The notes: generated by a model from the sequence alone, not told the origin. A stretch of 64,000 bases of DNA from JANSYL01 sp965229695 (GCA_965229695.1 OZ245921.1:1054001-1118000), one strand, 5' to 3'; counted from the first letter of the stretch, positions 43,062 to 52,705 are shown. Made by a program: numbers and translations.

Positions 43062-45914
43062 CTATTCGGCGGCCTCCTGATATACGTCGAGCGGGGGGCA
43101 TGTGCAGATGAGATGCCGGTCGCCATGGGCATTGTCGACGCGGTTGACCGGCGGCCAGTATTTGTCGACGCGAAAGGCACCCGGCGGGAAGCAACCCTGT
43201 TCGCGCGAATAGGCGCGATCCCAATCGCGGATCAGATCCTCCATCGTGTGGGGTGCGTAGCGCAGCGGGCTGTCTTCGGCCGCGATATCGCCTGCCTCGA
43301 CCTCGGCAATCTCGGCGCGGATGGCCAGCATGGCGTCGCAGAAGCGGTCAAGCTCGGCCTTGGTCTCGGATTCTGTCGGTTCAACCATCAGCGTGCCGGC
43401 CACGGGCCAAGACATGGTGGGGGCGTGAAAGCCGTTATCCATCAAACGCTTGGCAATATCATCGACGGTGATGCCCGCCTCAGCGAAGGGGCGCGTGTCG
43501 AGGATACACTCATGCGCCACCCGGCCTTGGCCACCGCGATAAAGCACTGGATAGGCGTCTTTCAGACGCTCGGCGATGTAGTTGCCATTGAGGATCGCAA
43601 GCTTGGTGGCTTGGGTCAGCCCCGCACCACCCATCAGCTGGATATAGGCGTAACTGATCGGCAGGATGGAGGCCGAGCCAAAAGGCGCGCCGGACACCGG
43701 CCCTTCCGACCCGCCGGTTTCTGGGTGGCCGGGCAGATAGGGCGCCAGATGGGCGCCAACGCCAATTGGCCCCATGCCCGGACCGCCGCCGCCATGGGGG
43801 ATGCAGAAGGTTTTATGCAGGTTCAAATGGCTGACATCCGCGCCGATTTCACCCGGCTTCGACAAGCCGACCATAGCGTTTAGGTTGGCCCCATCCAGAT
43901 AGACCTGCCCGCCATGATCATGGGTGATCTGGCAGACCTCGCGCACGGTTTCCTCGAACACACCATGGGTCGAGGGGTAAGTGATCATGCAAGCGGCCAG
44001 CCGATCGCCCGCTTCTGCCGCCTTGGCGCGGAAATCCTCGACATCAATATCCCCGTTTTCAGCCGCTTTCACGACCACCACCTTCATCCCCGCCATTTGG
44101 GCCGAGGCCGGGTTCGTGCCATGCGCCGAAAGCGGGATCAGGCAGATATCACGATCGGTGTCGCCAATTGCGCGGTGATAGGCGGCGATGGTCAAAAGCC
44201 CCGCATATTCGCCCTGCGCGCCAGAATTCGGCTGCATCGACATCGCGTCATAGCCGGTGATCTCGCACAGCTTAGCGGTCAGAACCTCCAGCATCTCGGC
44301 ATAGCCTTCGGCCTGGTCAGCCGGTGCAAACGGGTGCAGCCCGCCGAATTCAGGCCAGGTGATCGGCATCATTTCGACCGCCGCGTTGAGCTTCATCGTG
44401 CAAGAGCCAAGCGGGATCATCGCCCGGTCCAGGGCCAGATCGCGATCCGAAAGCCGCCGCATGTAGCGCATCATCTCGGATTCAGCGCGGTTCATATGGA
44501 AGATCGGATGGCTCAGGTAGGCGCTTTCGCGCAGCAGAGCGTCCGGGATCGCGGGCAGGATCTGCGGTGTCGTCAGCAACACGCCAAAGGCGCGGCAGAC
44601 TGCTTCAAGCTGCGCATCGGTCGTGGTCTCATCCACGGAAATCCCGATGCGGTCATTGCCCACATCGCGCAGGTTGATGCCCCGCGCCACGGCGGCGGCC
44701 ATAATCCGGCTTTGCTTTTGGCCCACCGGCACAGTGATGGTGTCAAAAAACGCCTCGGCCTCAGGCGGATAGCCGCCCGCGCGCAGCGAGGCCGCAAGCC
44801 GCACAGCCTTGAGATGCACGGATTGGGCAATGGCTCGCAGCCCATTGGGGCCATGGAACACCGCATAGAAGCTGGCCATGACCGCCAACAAGGCCTGGGC
44901 CGTGCAGACATTGGAGGTCGCCTTTTCACGGCGAATATGCTGTTCGCGCGTTTGCAACGATAGACGGTAGGCCTGGTGCCCATGGCTGTCGACGCTAACC
45001 CCCACCAAACGGCCCGGAAGCGCGCGCTTATAGGCATCACGGCAGGACATGAACGCCGCGTGCGGCCCGCCATAGCCCAGCGGCACCCCAAACCGCTGGG
45101 CTGACCCCACGGCGATATCCGCGCCCATAGCGCCCGGTTCTTTCATAAATGTAAGCGCAAGCAAATCGGTGCACACGACCCCAATGGCTTTATGCTCATG
45201 CAGTTGAGCGATCAGGTCGCTCGGGTCAGACAGCCCGCCAAAGGTGCCAGGTGTTTGGAAGATCGCGCCAAAGACAGAGGCCGGGTCCAGCGCCGATGCA
45301 TCCCCCACAATCACCTCAATCCCCAGGGACTCGGCGCGGGTCATCATCACCGCGATATTCTGCGGGTGGCAATTTTCATCCACAAAAAAGGCCTTGGCCT
45401 TCGACTTGGCCACACGTTCGGCCATCACCATCGCTTCGGCACAGGCTGTGGCTTCATCCAATAAGGATGCGTTTGCCACCTCCAACCCCGTCAGGTCTGA
45501 CACCATGGTTTGGAAGTTCAACAACGCCTCCAGCCTGCCTTGTGCAATTTCGGGCTGATATGGCGTGTAGGCGGTGTACCAAGCCGGGTTCTCCAACACA
45601 TTGCGTTGGATCGCAGGCGGCGTGTGGGTGTTGTAGTACCCCTGCCCGATCATCGAGGTCATTGGCTTATTCTTCGCCGCAATCCCCCGCATATGATCCA
45701 GCAGTTCCGCCTCGGACATCGGCGCCCAATCCAAAGCCGATGCCTGTCGGATCGAGGCTGGCACCGTCTGTTCGATCAACGCATCCAGGCTCTCCGCGCC
45801 GACCACAGCCAACATCTCCTCCATCTCAGCGGGCGATGGGCCAATGTGGCGGCGATTGGCGAAATCGGTTGGGTCGTACTCGGTCGGTGTCCAAGGCATG
45901 GTCTGGTCCTGCAT
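43062..45914 (-). CDS. gcvP: Glycine dehydrogenase (decarboxylating), P-protein
   Basis: This 950-residue homofused P-protein decarboxylates glycine and loads the aminomethyl group on the GcvH lipoyl arm. The N-terminal half starts FANRHIGPSPAEMEEML. The C-terminal half has the PLP lysine in LNLHKTFCIPHGGGGPG. Full length is as expected. It follows gcvH after a 77-base gap that contains repeat copy D. Confidence 0.99.
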   Translation of the reverse strand: MQDQTMPWTPTEYDPTDFANRRHIGPSPAEMEEMLAVVGAESLDALIEQTVPASIRQASALDWAPMSEAELLDHMRGIAAKNKPMTSMIGQGYYNTHTPPAIQRNVLENPAWYTAYTPYQPEIAQGRLEALLNFQTMVSDLTGLEVANASLLDEATACAEAMVMAERVAKSKAKAFFVDENCHPQNIAVMMTRAESLGIEVIVGDASALDPASVFGAIFQTPGTFGGLSDPSDLIAQLHEHKAIGVVCTDLLALTFMKEPGAMGADIAVGSAQRFGVPLGYGGPHAAFMSCRDAYKRALPGRLVGVSVDSHGHQAYRLSLQTREQHIRREKATSNVCTAQALLAVMASFYAVFHGPNGLRAIAQSVHLKAVRLAASLRAGGYPPEAEAFFDTITVPVGQKQSRIMAAAVARGINLRDVGNDRIGISVDETTTDAQLEAVCRAFGVLLTTPQILPAIPDALLRESAYLSHPIFHMNRAESEMMRYMRRLSDRDLALDRAMIPLGSCTMKLNAAVEMMPITWPEFGGLHPFAPADQAEGYAEMLEVLTAKLCEITGYDAMSMQPNSGAQGEYAGLLTIAAYHRAIGDTDRDICLIPLSAHGTNPASAQMAGMKVVVVKAAENGDIDVEDFRAKAAEAGDRLAACMITYPSTHGVFEETVREVCQITHDHGGQVYLDGANLNAMVGLSKPGEIGADVSHLNLHKTFCIPHGGGGPGMGPIGVGAHLAPYLPGHPETGGSEGPVSGAPFGSASILPISYAYIQLMGGAGLTQATKLAILNGNYIAERLKDAYPVLYRGGQGRVAHECILDTRPFAEAGITVDDIAKRLMDNGFHAPTMSWPVAGTLMVEPTESETKAELDRFCDAMLAIRAEIAEVEAGDIAAEDSPLRYAPHTMEDLIRDWDRAYSREQGCFPPGAFRVDKYWPPVNRVDNAHGDRHLICTCPPLDVYQEAAE

Positions 45915-45932
45915 CTGGCGTGAAAACCGCCC

Positions 45933-45992
45933 CCCTTCATCTGGCTCAAAATACCCCGGGGGAGGCGCCGAAGGCGTCGGGGGCAGAGCCCC
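45933..45992 (-). repeat. GC-rich intergenic repeat, copy D
   Basis: This is the minus-orientation copy: GGGGCTCTGCCCCCGAC..., a GGCGCC-type inner hairpin and CCCGGGGTATTTTGAGCCAG. It starts at the gcvH stop and separates gcvH from gcvP. If it terminates transcription, gcvP would be expressed below gcvTH. Confidence 0.7.
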
Positions 45993-46354
45993 TATTCGCC
46001 GATCAAATCTTTGTATTCGTCTTCGGTCATGTAGGCGTCGACTGCGCTGGCGTCTTCGACCTTGATCTTGAAGAACCAGGCCGCGCCGGTCGGGTCGTCA
46101 TTGACCATTCCTGGCGTATCCGACAGCGCCTCATTCACCTCGACAATCTCACCATCAAGCGGCGCCACAATGTCCGAGGCCGCTTTGACGCTTTCAATCA
46201 CCACGATCTCGTCACCTTTGGCGACTTGGGTTTCGACCTCTGGCAATTCGACAAACACAACGTCGCCCAACTGGGTCGCTGCATGTTCGGTGATGCCGAC
46301 CGTAACAACATCGCCATCGGCCAAAAGCCATTCATGTTCTTCGGTGTATTTCAT
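45992..46354 (-). CDS. gcvH: Glycine cleavage system H protein
   Basis: This 120-residue lipoyl carrier has the lipoylation lysine K57 in VVIESVKAASDI and the conserved C-terminal DPTGAAWFFKIKVED. It shuttles the aminomethyl group from GcvP to GcvT and electrons to E3. It follows gcvT by 18 bp. Confidence 0.98.
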   Translation of the reverse strand: MKYTEEHEWLLADGDVVTVGITEHAATQLGDVVFVELPEVETQVAKGDEIVVIESVKAASDIVAPLDGEIVEVNEALSDTPGMVNDDPTGAAWFFKIKVEDASAVDAYMTEDEYKDLIGE

Positions 46355-46372
46355 ATCCGTGTTCCCTGTTGA

Positions 46373-47473
46373 TTAGCGTTTGTAAGTCGGTGTGTGAAAC
46401 GGCAGCGGCGCGATGCGCGCGGCCAGCCGTTTGCCGCGCACATCCCCGAAAAGCGGCGCGTCGACGTCGACCGAAGCATCGACCAAAGCCATCGCCATCG
46501 GCCCTCCCAGGGAGGGGCCGAAGCCGCCCGAGGTGACGATGCCAACCGGCGTATCCGCCGTTTCATCCGTGTAAATCTCAACGCCCGCGCGCATCGGGGC
46601 GCGGGTTTCGGGTACGAGCCCGACGCGTTTGCGCGGTGCGCCGTTGGCGATCTGGTCGAGGATGATCGGCGCTCCCGGATATCCACCCTCACGCGCGCCG
46701 CCACCTCTGCGGGCCTTGCCAATGGACCAGATCAACCCTGCCTCGATGGGGCTGATCTCCTCACTCAGGTCTTGCCCATAAAGCGGCAACCCAGCTTCCA
46801 AGCGCAGGGAATCGCGCGCGCCCAGGCCAATCGGCGCAACCCGGTCATCAGCCAAAAGCGCGCGCGCAAAACCATCGGCCACAACCGAAGGGATCGACAG
46901 TTCGAACCCATCCTCGCCCGTGTAACCAGAGCGCGACAACCAAATCTCAGCCCCCTGCCAGTCGGCGACGCGCACATCCATGAAGCGCATCTCCACGGCG
47001 ATGGGCAGCAGCGTGGCAAGCGCGGCCTCAGCCATCGGACCCTGCAGAGCCAACAGGGCTCGGTCACCGATCACCCGCACTCCGTCGATATGCGCGCGCA
47101 GATGGGCAATGTCAGGTTCGGCCCGCGCCGCGTTCACGACCAGAAACAAATCGCTCGCCCGACGCGCGATCATCAGATCGTCCAGAATGCCGCCGCTTTC
47201 ATTGGTGAAAATGCCATAGCGCTGTCGCCCCTCGGGCAGCCCCAACAAATCAGCGGGCACCAAAGCCTCCAACGCCGCGTCTGCGCTGAGCGGCAGCAAG
47301 ACCTGCCCCATATGGCTGACATCGAACAGGCCGGCCTTTTCGCGGCACCACAGATGCTCGGTCATCACCCCGGCCGTGTATTGCACCGGCATCGACCAGC
47401 CCGCAAAAGGCACAAATTTTGCACCCAACTCGGCGTGGAGTTCTTCTAAAGGAAGTTTCCGTCCGTCGGCCAT
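46373..47473 (-). CDS. gcvT: Aminomethyltransferase, T-protein
   Basis: From the ATG at 47473, with AAAGGG upstream, the product is 366 residues. It begins with a hydrophilic stretch, then GAKFVPFAGWSMPVQY, GLFDVSHMGQ and the folate-domain segment SRSGYTGEDGFELSIP, then GLGARDSLRLEAGLPLYG. It releases ammonia and makes methylene-tetrahydrofolate. The 5' leader carries the glycine riboswitch, so the long upstream frame is not coding. Confidence 0.97.
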   Translation of the reverse strand: MADGRKLPLEELHAELGAKFVPFAGWSMPVQYTAGVMTEHLWCREKAGLFDVSHMGQVLLPLSADAALEALVPADLLGLPEGRQRYGIFTNESGGILDDLMIARRASDLFLVVNAARAEPDIAHLRAHIDGVRVIGDRALLALQGPMAEAALATLLPIAVEMRFMDVRVADWQGAEIWLSRSGYTGEDGFELSIPSVVADGFARALLADDRVAPIGLGARDSLRLEAGLPLYGQDLSEEISPIEAGLIWSIGKARRGGGAREGGYPGAPIILDQIANGAPRKRVGLVPETRAPMRAGVEIYTDETADTPVGIVTSGGFGPSLGGPMAMALVDASVDVDAPLFGDVRGKRLAARIAPLPFHTPTYKR

Positions 47474-47542
47474 ATCACCCTTTCTTCCGGGTATTGGCCC
47501 GGCACCGTCTTGCCCGCCCGCAATGGGAAAGCTTTCGATGCC

Positions 47543-47697
47543 CCCTCTGTCCTTTCGCCTGAGATCGTTATCCCTTCGGCGGGCGCATCCGCGCCTCTCT
47601 CCAGAGCGTCGTGTGTCTTTACAGGTCCTTTTGCCTGAGAGTTTACCGGGGCGGTTGCTCCTTCGGCCTGGGGTTTCCCCCATGTCTCCCTGCAAGA
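47543..47697 (-). promoter_or_regulatory. Tandem glycine riboswitch upstream of gcvT
   Basis: On the minus strand two glycine aptamers occur in series. The first has GGGAGAC, GCCGAAGGAGCAA and AAACTCTCAGGCAAAAGGACC. The second has GGAGAGA, GCCGAAGGGATAA and ATCTCAGGCGAAAGGACAG. These are the conserved cores of the Rfam glycine riboswitch. It would switch on gcvT-gcvH-gcvP when glycine is abundant. Confidence 0.95.
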
Positions 47698-47775
47698 CGC
47701 GCGCAGCTTAGCAGGAGATCACAACCAATCAAGAGGGCTTGCAAGCTGCACGGCCTTGGCCCAACCCTTGCCCCC

Positions 47776-48339
47776 ATGAAGGATCCTTTTTTCTTTGGTT
47801 ACGGCAGTTTGGTGAACCGGGGCACCCATGCCTTTCCCCATGCCACCCGCGCCACCGCCTTCGGCTGGGCGCGCACATGGAAGCATACGCGCCTGCGCGA
47901 GGTGGCGTTTTTGACGGCGGTGGAATCGCCCGGATCACAGATCGAAGGGCTGATCGCAGCCGTCCCCGGCGCGGATTGGGCAGGCCTGGATGCGCGCGAA
48001 TGGGCCTATGACCGATTGCCGGTCGGGCGCGTCACCCATGACCATCCGGGCGATCTTGATATCCAAATCTACCGCACCAAGCCCGAACATCACGAAGATG
48101 GCGCCGCCGAGCACCCGATCTTGCTGAGCTATCTTGATACCGTGGTCCAAGGCTACCTGACCGAATTTGGTCAGGCCGGGGCCCTACGCTTTTTTGAGAC
48201 CACCATGGGCTGGGACACGCCGGTCTTAGATGACCGGCAGGCACCACGTTATCCAAGGTTCCAACCACTCAGCCGCGCGGAAACCACGCTGGTTGACGGT
48301 GAGCTAGCCAATCTGAACGTGACCCGGATCGCCGCCTAG
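47776..48339 (+). CDS. Gamma-glutamylcyclotransferase-like protein
   Basis: From the ATG at 47776 the product is 187 residues. It opens FFFGYGSLVNRGTH, the YGSL substrate-loop motif of the gamma-glutamylcyclotransferase fold. A proline-containing RYPRFQPLS segment and an acidic patch (LLSYLDTVVQGYLTEFG) follow. The expected catalytic Glu may be in IEGLIAAVPGADW; this is not certain. No ribosome site precedes the ATG. It is divergent from the gcv riboswitch. Confidence 0.8.
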   Translation: MKDPFFFGYGSLVNRGTHAFPHATRATAFGWARTWKHTRLREVAFLTAVESPGSQIEGLIAAVPGADWAGLDAREWAYDRLPVGRVTHDHPGDLDIQIYRTKPEHHEDGAAEHPILLSYLDTVVQGYLTEFGQAGALRFFETTMGWDTPVLDDRQAPRYPRFQPLSRAETTLVDGELANLNVTRIAA

Positions 48340-49727
48340 CGGCGATGGTGGAACATGGTGAAGCTGCGCGCCTCGCGCTGGAAGGGCTCCACCGGTTCCG
48401 GCGCTTCCGATTGCGCCATCACCCGCAGCGCCAGCCAGGCCGAAGCCAGACCAAAAACCAAGCCACCCACAGCCTGGCCGATCAAAACGCCCGCGGCCCC
48501 AAACATGGCCGAGAACACGATCACCGGCAGGATCGTGCCCACCGTATGCCGCCCCCAATTGATCACCGTCGAGTAGAACGGATGCCCCAGATTGTTAAAG
48601 GTCGCGTTCGACACAAAGACCATACCGTTGAAGAAATAGGCCAAGGCCAGCGGCCCGCAGAACAAAAACACCAGTTCCCGTGTGATGCCATCGGCCTGAA
48701 ACAGCGCCGCGATCGGGCCGCGCAACCCGAACAAAATCGCACTGATCAGGATCACGACCAGGGCGGTGAAGACCATCGCATCTCGATAGGCGATGCGCAC
48801 CCGTTCGGCATTCTTCGCGCCGAAGTTTTGCCCGATGATGGGCCCAACCGCCCCCGAAAGCGCAAAGATGACACCAAAAGCCACCGGCGTCAGGCGGGCG
48901 ACAATGGCCATGCCGGCCACCGCCTGTTCCCCATATTCGGCCATCGCGCGGGTGACATAGGCCTGCCCAATCGGGGTCGCCAATTGGGTTAGGATCGCGG
49001 GCATGGCCAGCGCAAAAACCGGTCGCAAATCCAGCGACAGATCGGGGATCGACGGGCGGCAAAGCCCACCATGATGGCGCAGGATCGGCAAGATCGCCGC
49101 CACCCCCATCGTCAATCGCGCCGCGACCGAAGCCATGGCCGCCCCCGTCAGCTCCAAATCCAATCCAAAGATCAGGATCGGGTCCAAGACCGCGTTCGCC
49201 AAGCCCGCATAGATCGTCGCCATCATCGCGCGCCTGGCATCACCATGGGCCCGCAAAATCGCGCCGCCAACCATCCCGATCAGCAGAAAGGGCATTGTTG
49301 GAATGATGATGCGCAGATACCCAACCGCCAGATCGCGCGTGGCATCACTGGCCCCAAGCAACCCCACCAAAAACGGCAAGTTCACCCAAACGATTGCCGC
49401 AAAAACAGCCCCAAACAGCACCCCATAAATCAGCGTATTGGTCGCACGCCTCCGCGCAAGATCTTCATCCCCCTCGCCCAAGGCACGCGCCACCAGCGCC
49501 CCGCCCGCAATCGCCATCCCAATCCCGAAAGAGGAGGTGAAAAACAAGATCGCACCGGCATAGCCCACAGCTGCGGCCAGTTCTTCTTTGCCCAGCATCG
49601 AAATGAAAATCATATCGATGAAATCGACCAAAAAGACCGCCATCAAGCCGATGGAGGCCGTCAGCGACATCACCGTGATGTGCCGGAACAAATTGCCTTG
49701 AAGAAAAACTGCGTTCGCCTGTGCCAT
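48336..49727 (-). CDS. MATE-family efflux transporter
   Basis: This 463-residue integral membrane protein has about 12 hydrophobic segments in two repeated halves, each opening with MATE-type segments (PFLLIGMVGGAILRAHGDARRAMMATI and GAVGPIIGQNFGAKNAERVRIAYRDAM). It exchanges drugs or organic cations for protons or sodium. I chose the ATG at 49727. The stop overlaps the gamma-glutamylcyclotransferase stop on the other strand by 4 bases. Substrate is unknown. Confidence 0.92.
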   Translation of the reverse strand: MAQANAVFLQGNLFRHITVMSLTASIGLMAVFLVDFIDMIFISMLGKEELAAAVGYAGAILFFTSSFGIGMAIAGGALVARALGEGDEDLARRRATNTLIYGVLFGAVFAAIVWVNLPFLVGLLGASDATRDLAVGYLRIIIPTMPFLLIGMVGGAILRAHGDARRAMMATIYAGLANAVLDPILIFGLDLELTGAAMASVAARLTMGVAAILPILRHHGGLCRPSIPDLSLDLRPVFALAMPAILTQLATPIGQAYVTRAMAEYGEQAVAGMAIVARLTPVAFGVIFALSGAVGPIIGQNFGAKNAERVRIAYRDAMVFTALVVILISAILFGLRGPIAALFQADGITRELVFLFCGPLALAYFFNGMVFVSNATFNNLGHPFYSTVINWGRHTVGTILPVIVFSAMFGAAGVLIGQAVGGLVFGLASAWLALRVMAQSEAPEPVEPFQREARSFTMFHHRR

Positions 49728-49814
49728 CGCAAAATCCGTGACACGAACAGGGCCATCGGGCCAGCAAATTCTGCCGCGCGCGACCGCAAAAGCGTCCGCC
49801 GGGGCCCCAAAGCG

Positions 49815-49880
49815 CCCCTCCTTCATCTGGCCCAAAATACCCCGGGGGAGGCCGCAGGCCGGGGGCAGCGCCCCAAAAAG
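49815..49880 (-). repeat. GC-rich intergenic repeat, copy E
   Basis: The minus-strand reading is GGGGCGCTGCCCCCGGCC, TGC, GGCCTCCCCCGGGGTATTTT, then GGGCCAGATGAAGG. This is the cleanest copy of the family. It follows the gltX stop in the same orientation. Confidence 0.75.
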
Positions 49881-49899
49881 CCGCGCGGCCAGAAGCCCG

Positions 49900-51225
49900 C
49901 TACAGCGTCGGTTTTTTCTGCAACAGCCGCATCACGTCGGCCATTTCCGGCCCGCGCTCACGCCCCGTCACGGCCTTGCGCAAGGGCATGAACAGCGCTT
50001 TGCCTTTACGGCCCGTCGCCTCTTTCACCGCGCCGGTCCAATCCGACCAAGTGGTGTCGCTATAGGGCGGCGCGGGCAGCATTGCGAAGGCGTCCGAGAT
50101 AAACTCCCGGTCCTCATCTTCGACCAAAGGCGTGGCCCCGTCGCGGAACAGCGCCCACCAGTCCCCCATCTCACCGCGCGTCGTGATGTTCTTGCGCGCA
50201 ACGTCCCAAAACGCCTCGGCCATCTCAGTGGGCACACCGATCTCGGCAATCTGATCCGCCACCTCTGCCAAGGGCAGATCGTGCAACACGCGCGCTGTCA
50301 GCGGGCTCAAATCGGCCTCATCAAACTTGGTTGGGGCCGATCCAAAATGGCTCAGGTCGAACCCGGCGGCCAGTTCGTCGATATCACCCGCCAACTCCAC
50401 CGGCTGTGATGAGCCGATCCGTGCCATATGGCTCAGCAACGCCATCGGCTCGATCCCTGCCGCGCGCAGATCGCGCAGGCTGAGCGTGCCCAAGCGTTTC
50501 GACAGAGCCTCGCCCTGTGGGCCGGTCAAAAGCGAATGATGCGCAAAGCTCGGCGCATCATGCCCCAAGGCTTCCATGATTTGAATTTGCGTCGCGGTGT
50601 TGGTCACATGATCCGACCCGCGCACGACATGGGTGATGCCCATATCCGTGTCATCCACGACCGAGGCGATGGTATAAAGCACCTGCCCATCGGCCCGGAT
50701 CAGCACCGGATCGGACACGCTGGCCGCATCAATCGACAGATCGCCCAAGATGCCGTCAGCCCATTCGATCCGCGCATGATCCAGTTTGAAGCGCCAGACA
50801 CCAGCTCCGCGCTCAGCGCGCAGGTTGGCCTTTTCATCCTCAGACAGGTTCAAAGCAGCCCGGTCATAAACCGGCGGTTGCCCCATATTGAGCTGCTTCT
50901 TGCGCTTCAAATCCAGTTCCGTGGGCGTTTCCCAGGCCTCGTAAAACCGGCCCTTTTCGCGCAGCTCATCGGCCGCCGTCGCATAGCGATCCAAACGCTC
51001 GGATTGGCGTTCCACCTTGTCCCAGGTGATGCCCAGCCATTCCAGGTCTTCCTGGATCGCATCAGCAAACTCGGGCTTGGAGCGTTCTGGGTCGGTGTCA
51101 TCCAGCCGCAGGATAAACGTGCCGCCCGCCTTGCGCGCGATCAGATGGTTGAACAGCGCTGTGCGCAGATTGCCGACATGCAGATAGCCGGTGGGCGATG
51201 GGGCGAAACGGGTGGTGACGGACAT
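49900..51225 (-). CDS. gltX: Glutamyl-tRNA synthetase
   Basis: This 441-residue class I synthetase has the HIGH-like motif in FAPSPTGYLHVGNLRTALF and the KMSKS-like motif in GEALSKRLGTLS. Zinc cysteines are not evident. Many Alphaproteobacteria carry two GluRS copies, one of which may favour tRNA-Gln mischarging. This window shows only one, so which type this is cannot be told. It is divergent from a zincin-like gene. Confidence 0.95.
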   Translation of the reverse strand: MSVTTRFAPSPTGYLHVGNLRTALFNHLIARKAGGTFILRLDDTDPERSKPEFADAIQEDLEWLGITWDKVERQSERLDRYATAADELREKGRFYEAWETPTELDLKRKKQLNMGQPPVYDRAALNLSEDEKANLRAERGAGVWRFKLDHARIEWADGILGDLSIDAASVSDPVLIRADGQVLYTIASVVDDTDMGITHVVRGSDHVTNTATQIQIMEALGHDAPSFAHHSLLTGPQGEALSKRLGTLSLRDLRAAGIEPMALLSHMARIGSSQPVELAGDIDELAAGFDLSHFGSAPTKFDEADLSPLTARVLHDLPLAEVADQIAEIGVPTEMAEAFWDVARKNITTRGEMGDWWALFRDGATPLVEDEDREFISDAFAMLPAPPYSDTTWSDWTGAVKEATGRKGKALFMPLRKAVTGRERGPEMADVMRLLQKKPTL

Positions 51226-51291
51226 GGGTCTAGCCTTTGAAATCTTGCGCCTGCTCTTTCATGACCGCTTGGATTTGTCCATATCGGGCAC

Positions 51292-51696
51292 ATGCGCTTT
51301 TCCGATCTCACCGCCCCAGACCTGGCCGCCTTTGAGGAGATGGCCCAAGCGGCCCTTGATGCCCTGCCCCCGGCCTATGCAGACCCGGCGCGGGCGCTTG
51401 CGATCCGGGTCGAGGATTTTCCGCCCGAACCGATGCTGGCAGAGTTGGAGATTGACAATCCTTACGATCTGACCGGGCTTTATGACGGTATCCCGCTAAC
51501 CGAGAAATCGGTGATGGATCAACCGATGGGCCCCGATACGGTTTGGCTGTTTCGGCGGGCCATCCTGGATGAATGGGCGGATCGGGGAAATGTGAGCCTG
51601 GGGGCGCTGATCGCCCATGTTTTGGTGCATGAGATTGCACATCATTTTGGCTGGTCGGATGCCGATATCGCGCAGATCGACCGCTGGTGGGAATAG
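51292..51696 (+). CDS. Zincin-like metallopeptidase (DUF1025 family)
   Basis: This 134-residue protein ends with HVLVHEIAHHFGWSDADI: HEIAH (H113, H117) and a third ligand D123 form a minimal zincin site. The N-terminal part has LDALPPAY and LTGLYDGIPL segments typical of this family. Biological substrate is unknown. It is cytoplasmic, with no signal peptide. Confidence 0.88.
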   Translation: MRFSDLTAPDLAAFEEMAQAALDALPPAYADPARALAIRVEDFPPEPMLAELEIDNPYDLTGLYDGIPLTEKSVMDQPMGPDTVWLFRRAILDEWADRGNVSLGALIAHVLVHEIAHHFGWSDADIAQIDRWWE

Positions 51697-51799
51697 GGCT
51701 GCCTGGGCTTTACATGGGTCATCGCTGGGATGTGATGCCGCCCCGGCGCCGAACTGCGCTAGGTTCCCTTCAAACCCGCATCAGTTTCAGGAGCCGACC

Positions 51800-52702
51800 A
51801 TGTTAACCCGCCGCCAAACCTTGATGTCCGCCGCTGCACTGCCCCTGGCAACCGCCCTGCCAGCCATCGCCGAGGCCCCAATGCTGGGCGCCAGCCGCGC
51901 CATGCATCGCCGAATTGCCTTAGGCGCGTTCGAGGTCACGATGGTTTCGGCGGGCGTGGTGCAAAACGACAGCCCCCGCGACTTGTTCGGCACCAATATC
52001 AGCGATGACGAGTTCATCGCGGCGAGCGAGGCGGCCTTTATCTCCCCGGATGAAGGCGCGTTTTTCTTCACGCCCACCGTGGTCAATACCGGGGCCGAAC
52101 TGGTCTTGTTCGACACGGGCCTGAGTGCTGACGGGATCGTCGCTGCGCTTGGCCAAGCGGGATATACGCCCGATCAGATTGATGTCGTGGTGCTAACCCA
52201 TATGCATGGCGATCACATTGGTGGGCTAATGACTGATAGCGGCCCAACCTTTCCCAATGCCCGCTATCTGAGCAGCCGGGCCGAGTTCGACTTCTGGGCT
52301 GGGGCCGAAAACCAAGCGTTCGACGGGTTGGTGCGCCCCTTGGCCGAGCGGTTTCAATTCTTGGAAGACGGGCAGGATGTGACCGGCGGGCTGACCGCGA
52401 TTGCTGCTTATGGCCACACGCCCGGCCACACGGTGTTTCGCATCGAAAGCGAGGGTCAGGCCATGATCTTGTTTGCCGATCTGGCCAACCACCCGGTCTG
52501 GTCCCTGGCCAACCCCGATTGGCATTTTTCCTTCGACATCGACAAAGACATGGCTGCTGAAAGCCGCCGCCGCGTGCTGTCGATGATCGCGGCAGATCGC
52601 TTGCCCGCTATTGGCTACCACATGCCCTTCCCATCCTTCGGCTTCGTAGACACGCGCGGCGACGGCTTCCATTGGGTGCCCGAAAGCGGGCAATTGGGCT
52701 AA
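51800..52702 (+). CDS. Tat-exported metallo-beta-lactamase-fold hydrolase
   Basis: From the ATG at 51800, with AGGAG 7 bases upstream, the product is 300 residues. A TRRQTLMSAAALPLATALPA leader suggests Tat export. The zinc motif is THMHGDHIGG, with a later GHTPGHT and a C-terminal His in GYHMPFP. The family includes lactonases and phosphodiesterases. Substrate cannot be assigned. Confidence 0.9.
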   Translation: MLTRRQTLMSAAALPLATALPAIAEAPMLGASRAMHRRIALGAFEVTMVSAGVVQNDSPRDLFGTNISDDEFIAASEAAFISPDEGAFFFTPTVVNTGAELVLFDTGLSADGIVAALGQAGYTPDQIDVVVLTHMHGDHIGGLMTDSGPTFPNARYLSSRAEFDFWAGAENQAFDGLVRPLAERFQFLEDGQDVTGGLTAIAAYGHTPGHTVFRIESEGQAMILFADLANHPVWSLANPDWHFSFDIDKDMAAESRRRVLSMIAADRLPAIGYHMPFPSFGFVDTRGDGFHWVPESGQLG

Positions 52703-52705
52703 GGA

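Noticed and set aside
43914..44963. Plus-strand open frame of 349 codons
   Set aside because: It is antisense to gcvP and has no recognisable domain.
47474..47695. N-terminal extension of gcvT
   Set aside because: The region is the glycine riboswitch; the extension is arginine-rich and unlike GcvT.
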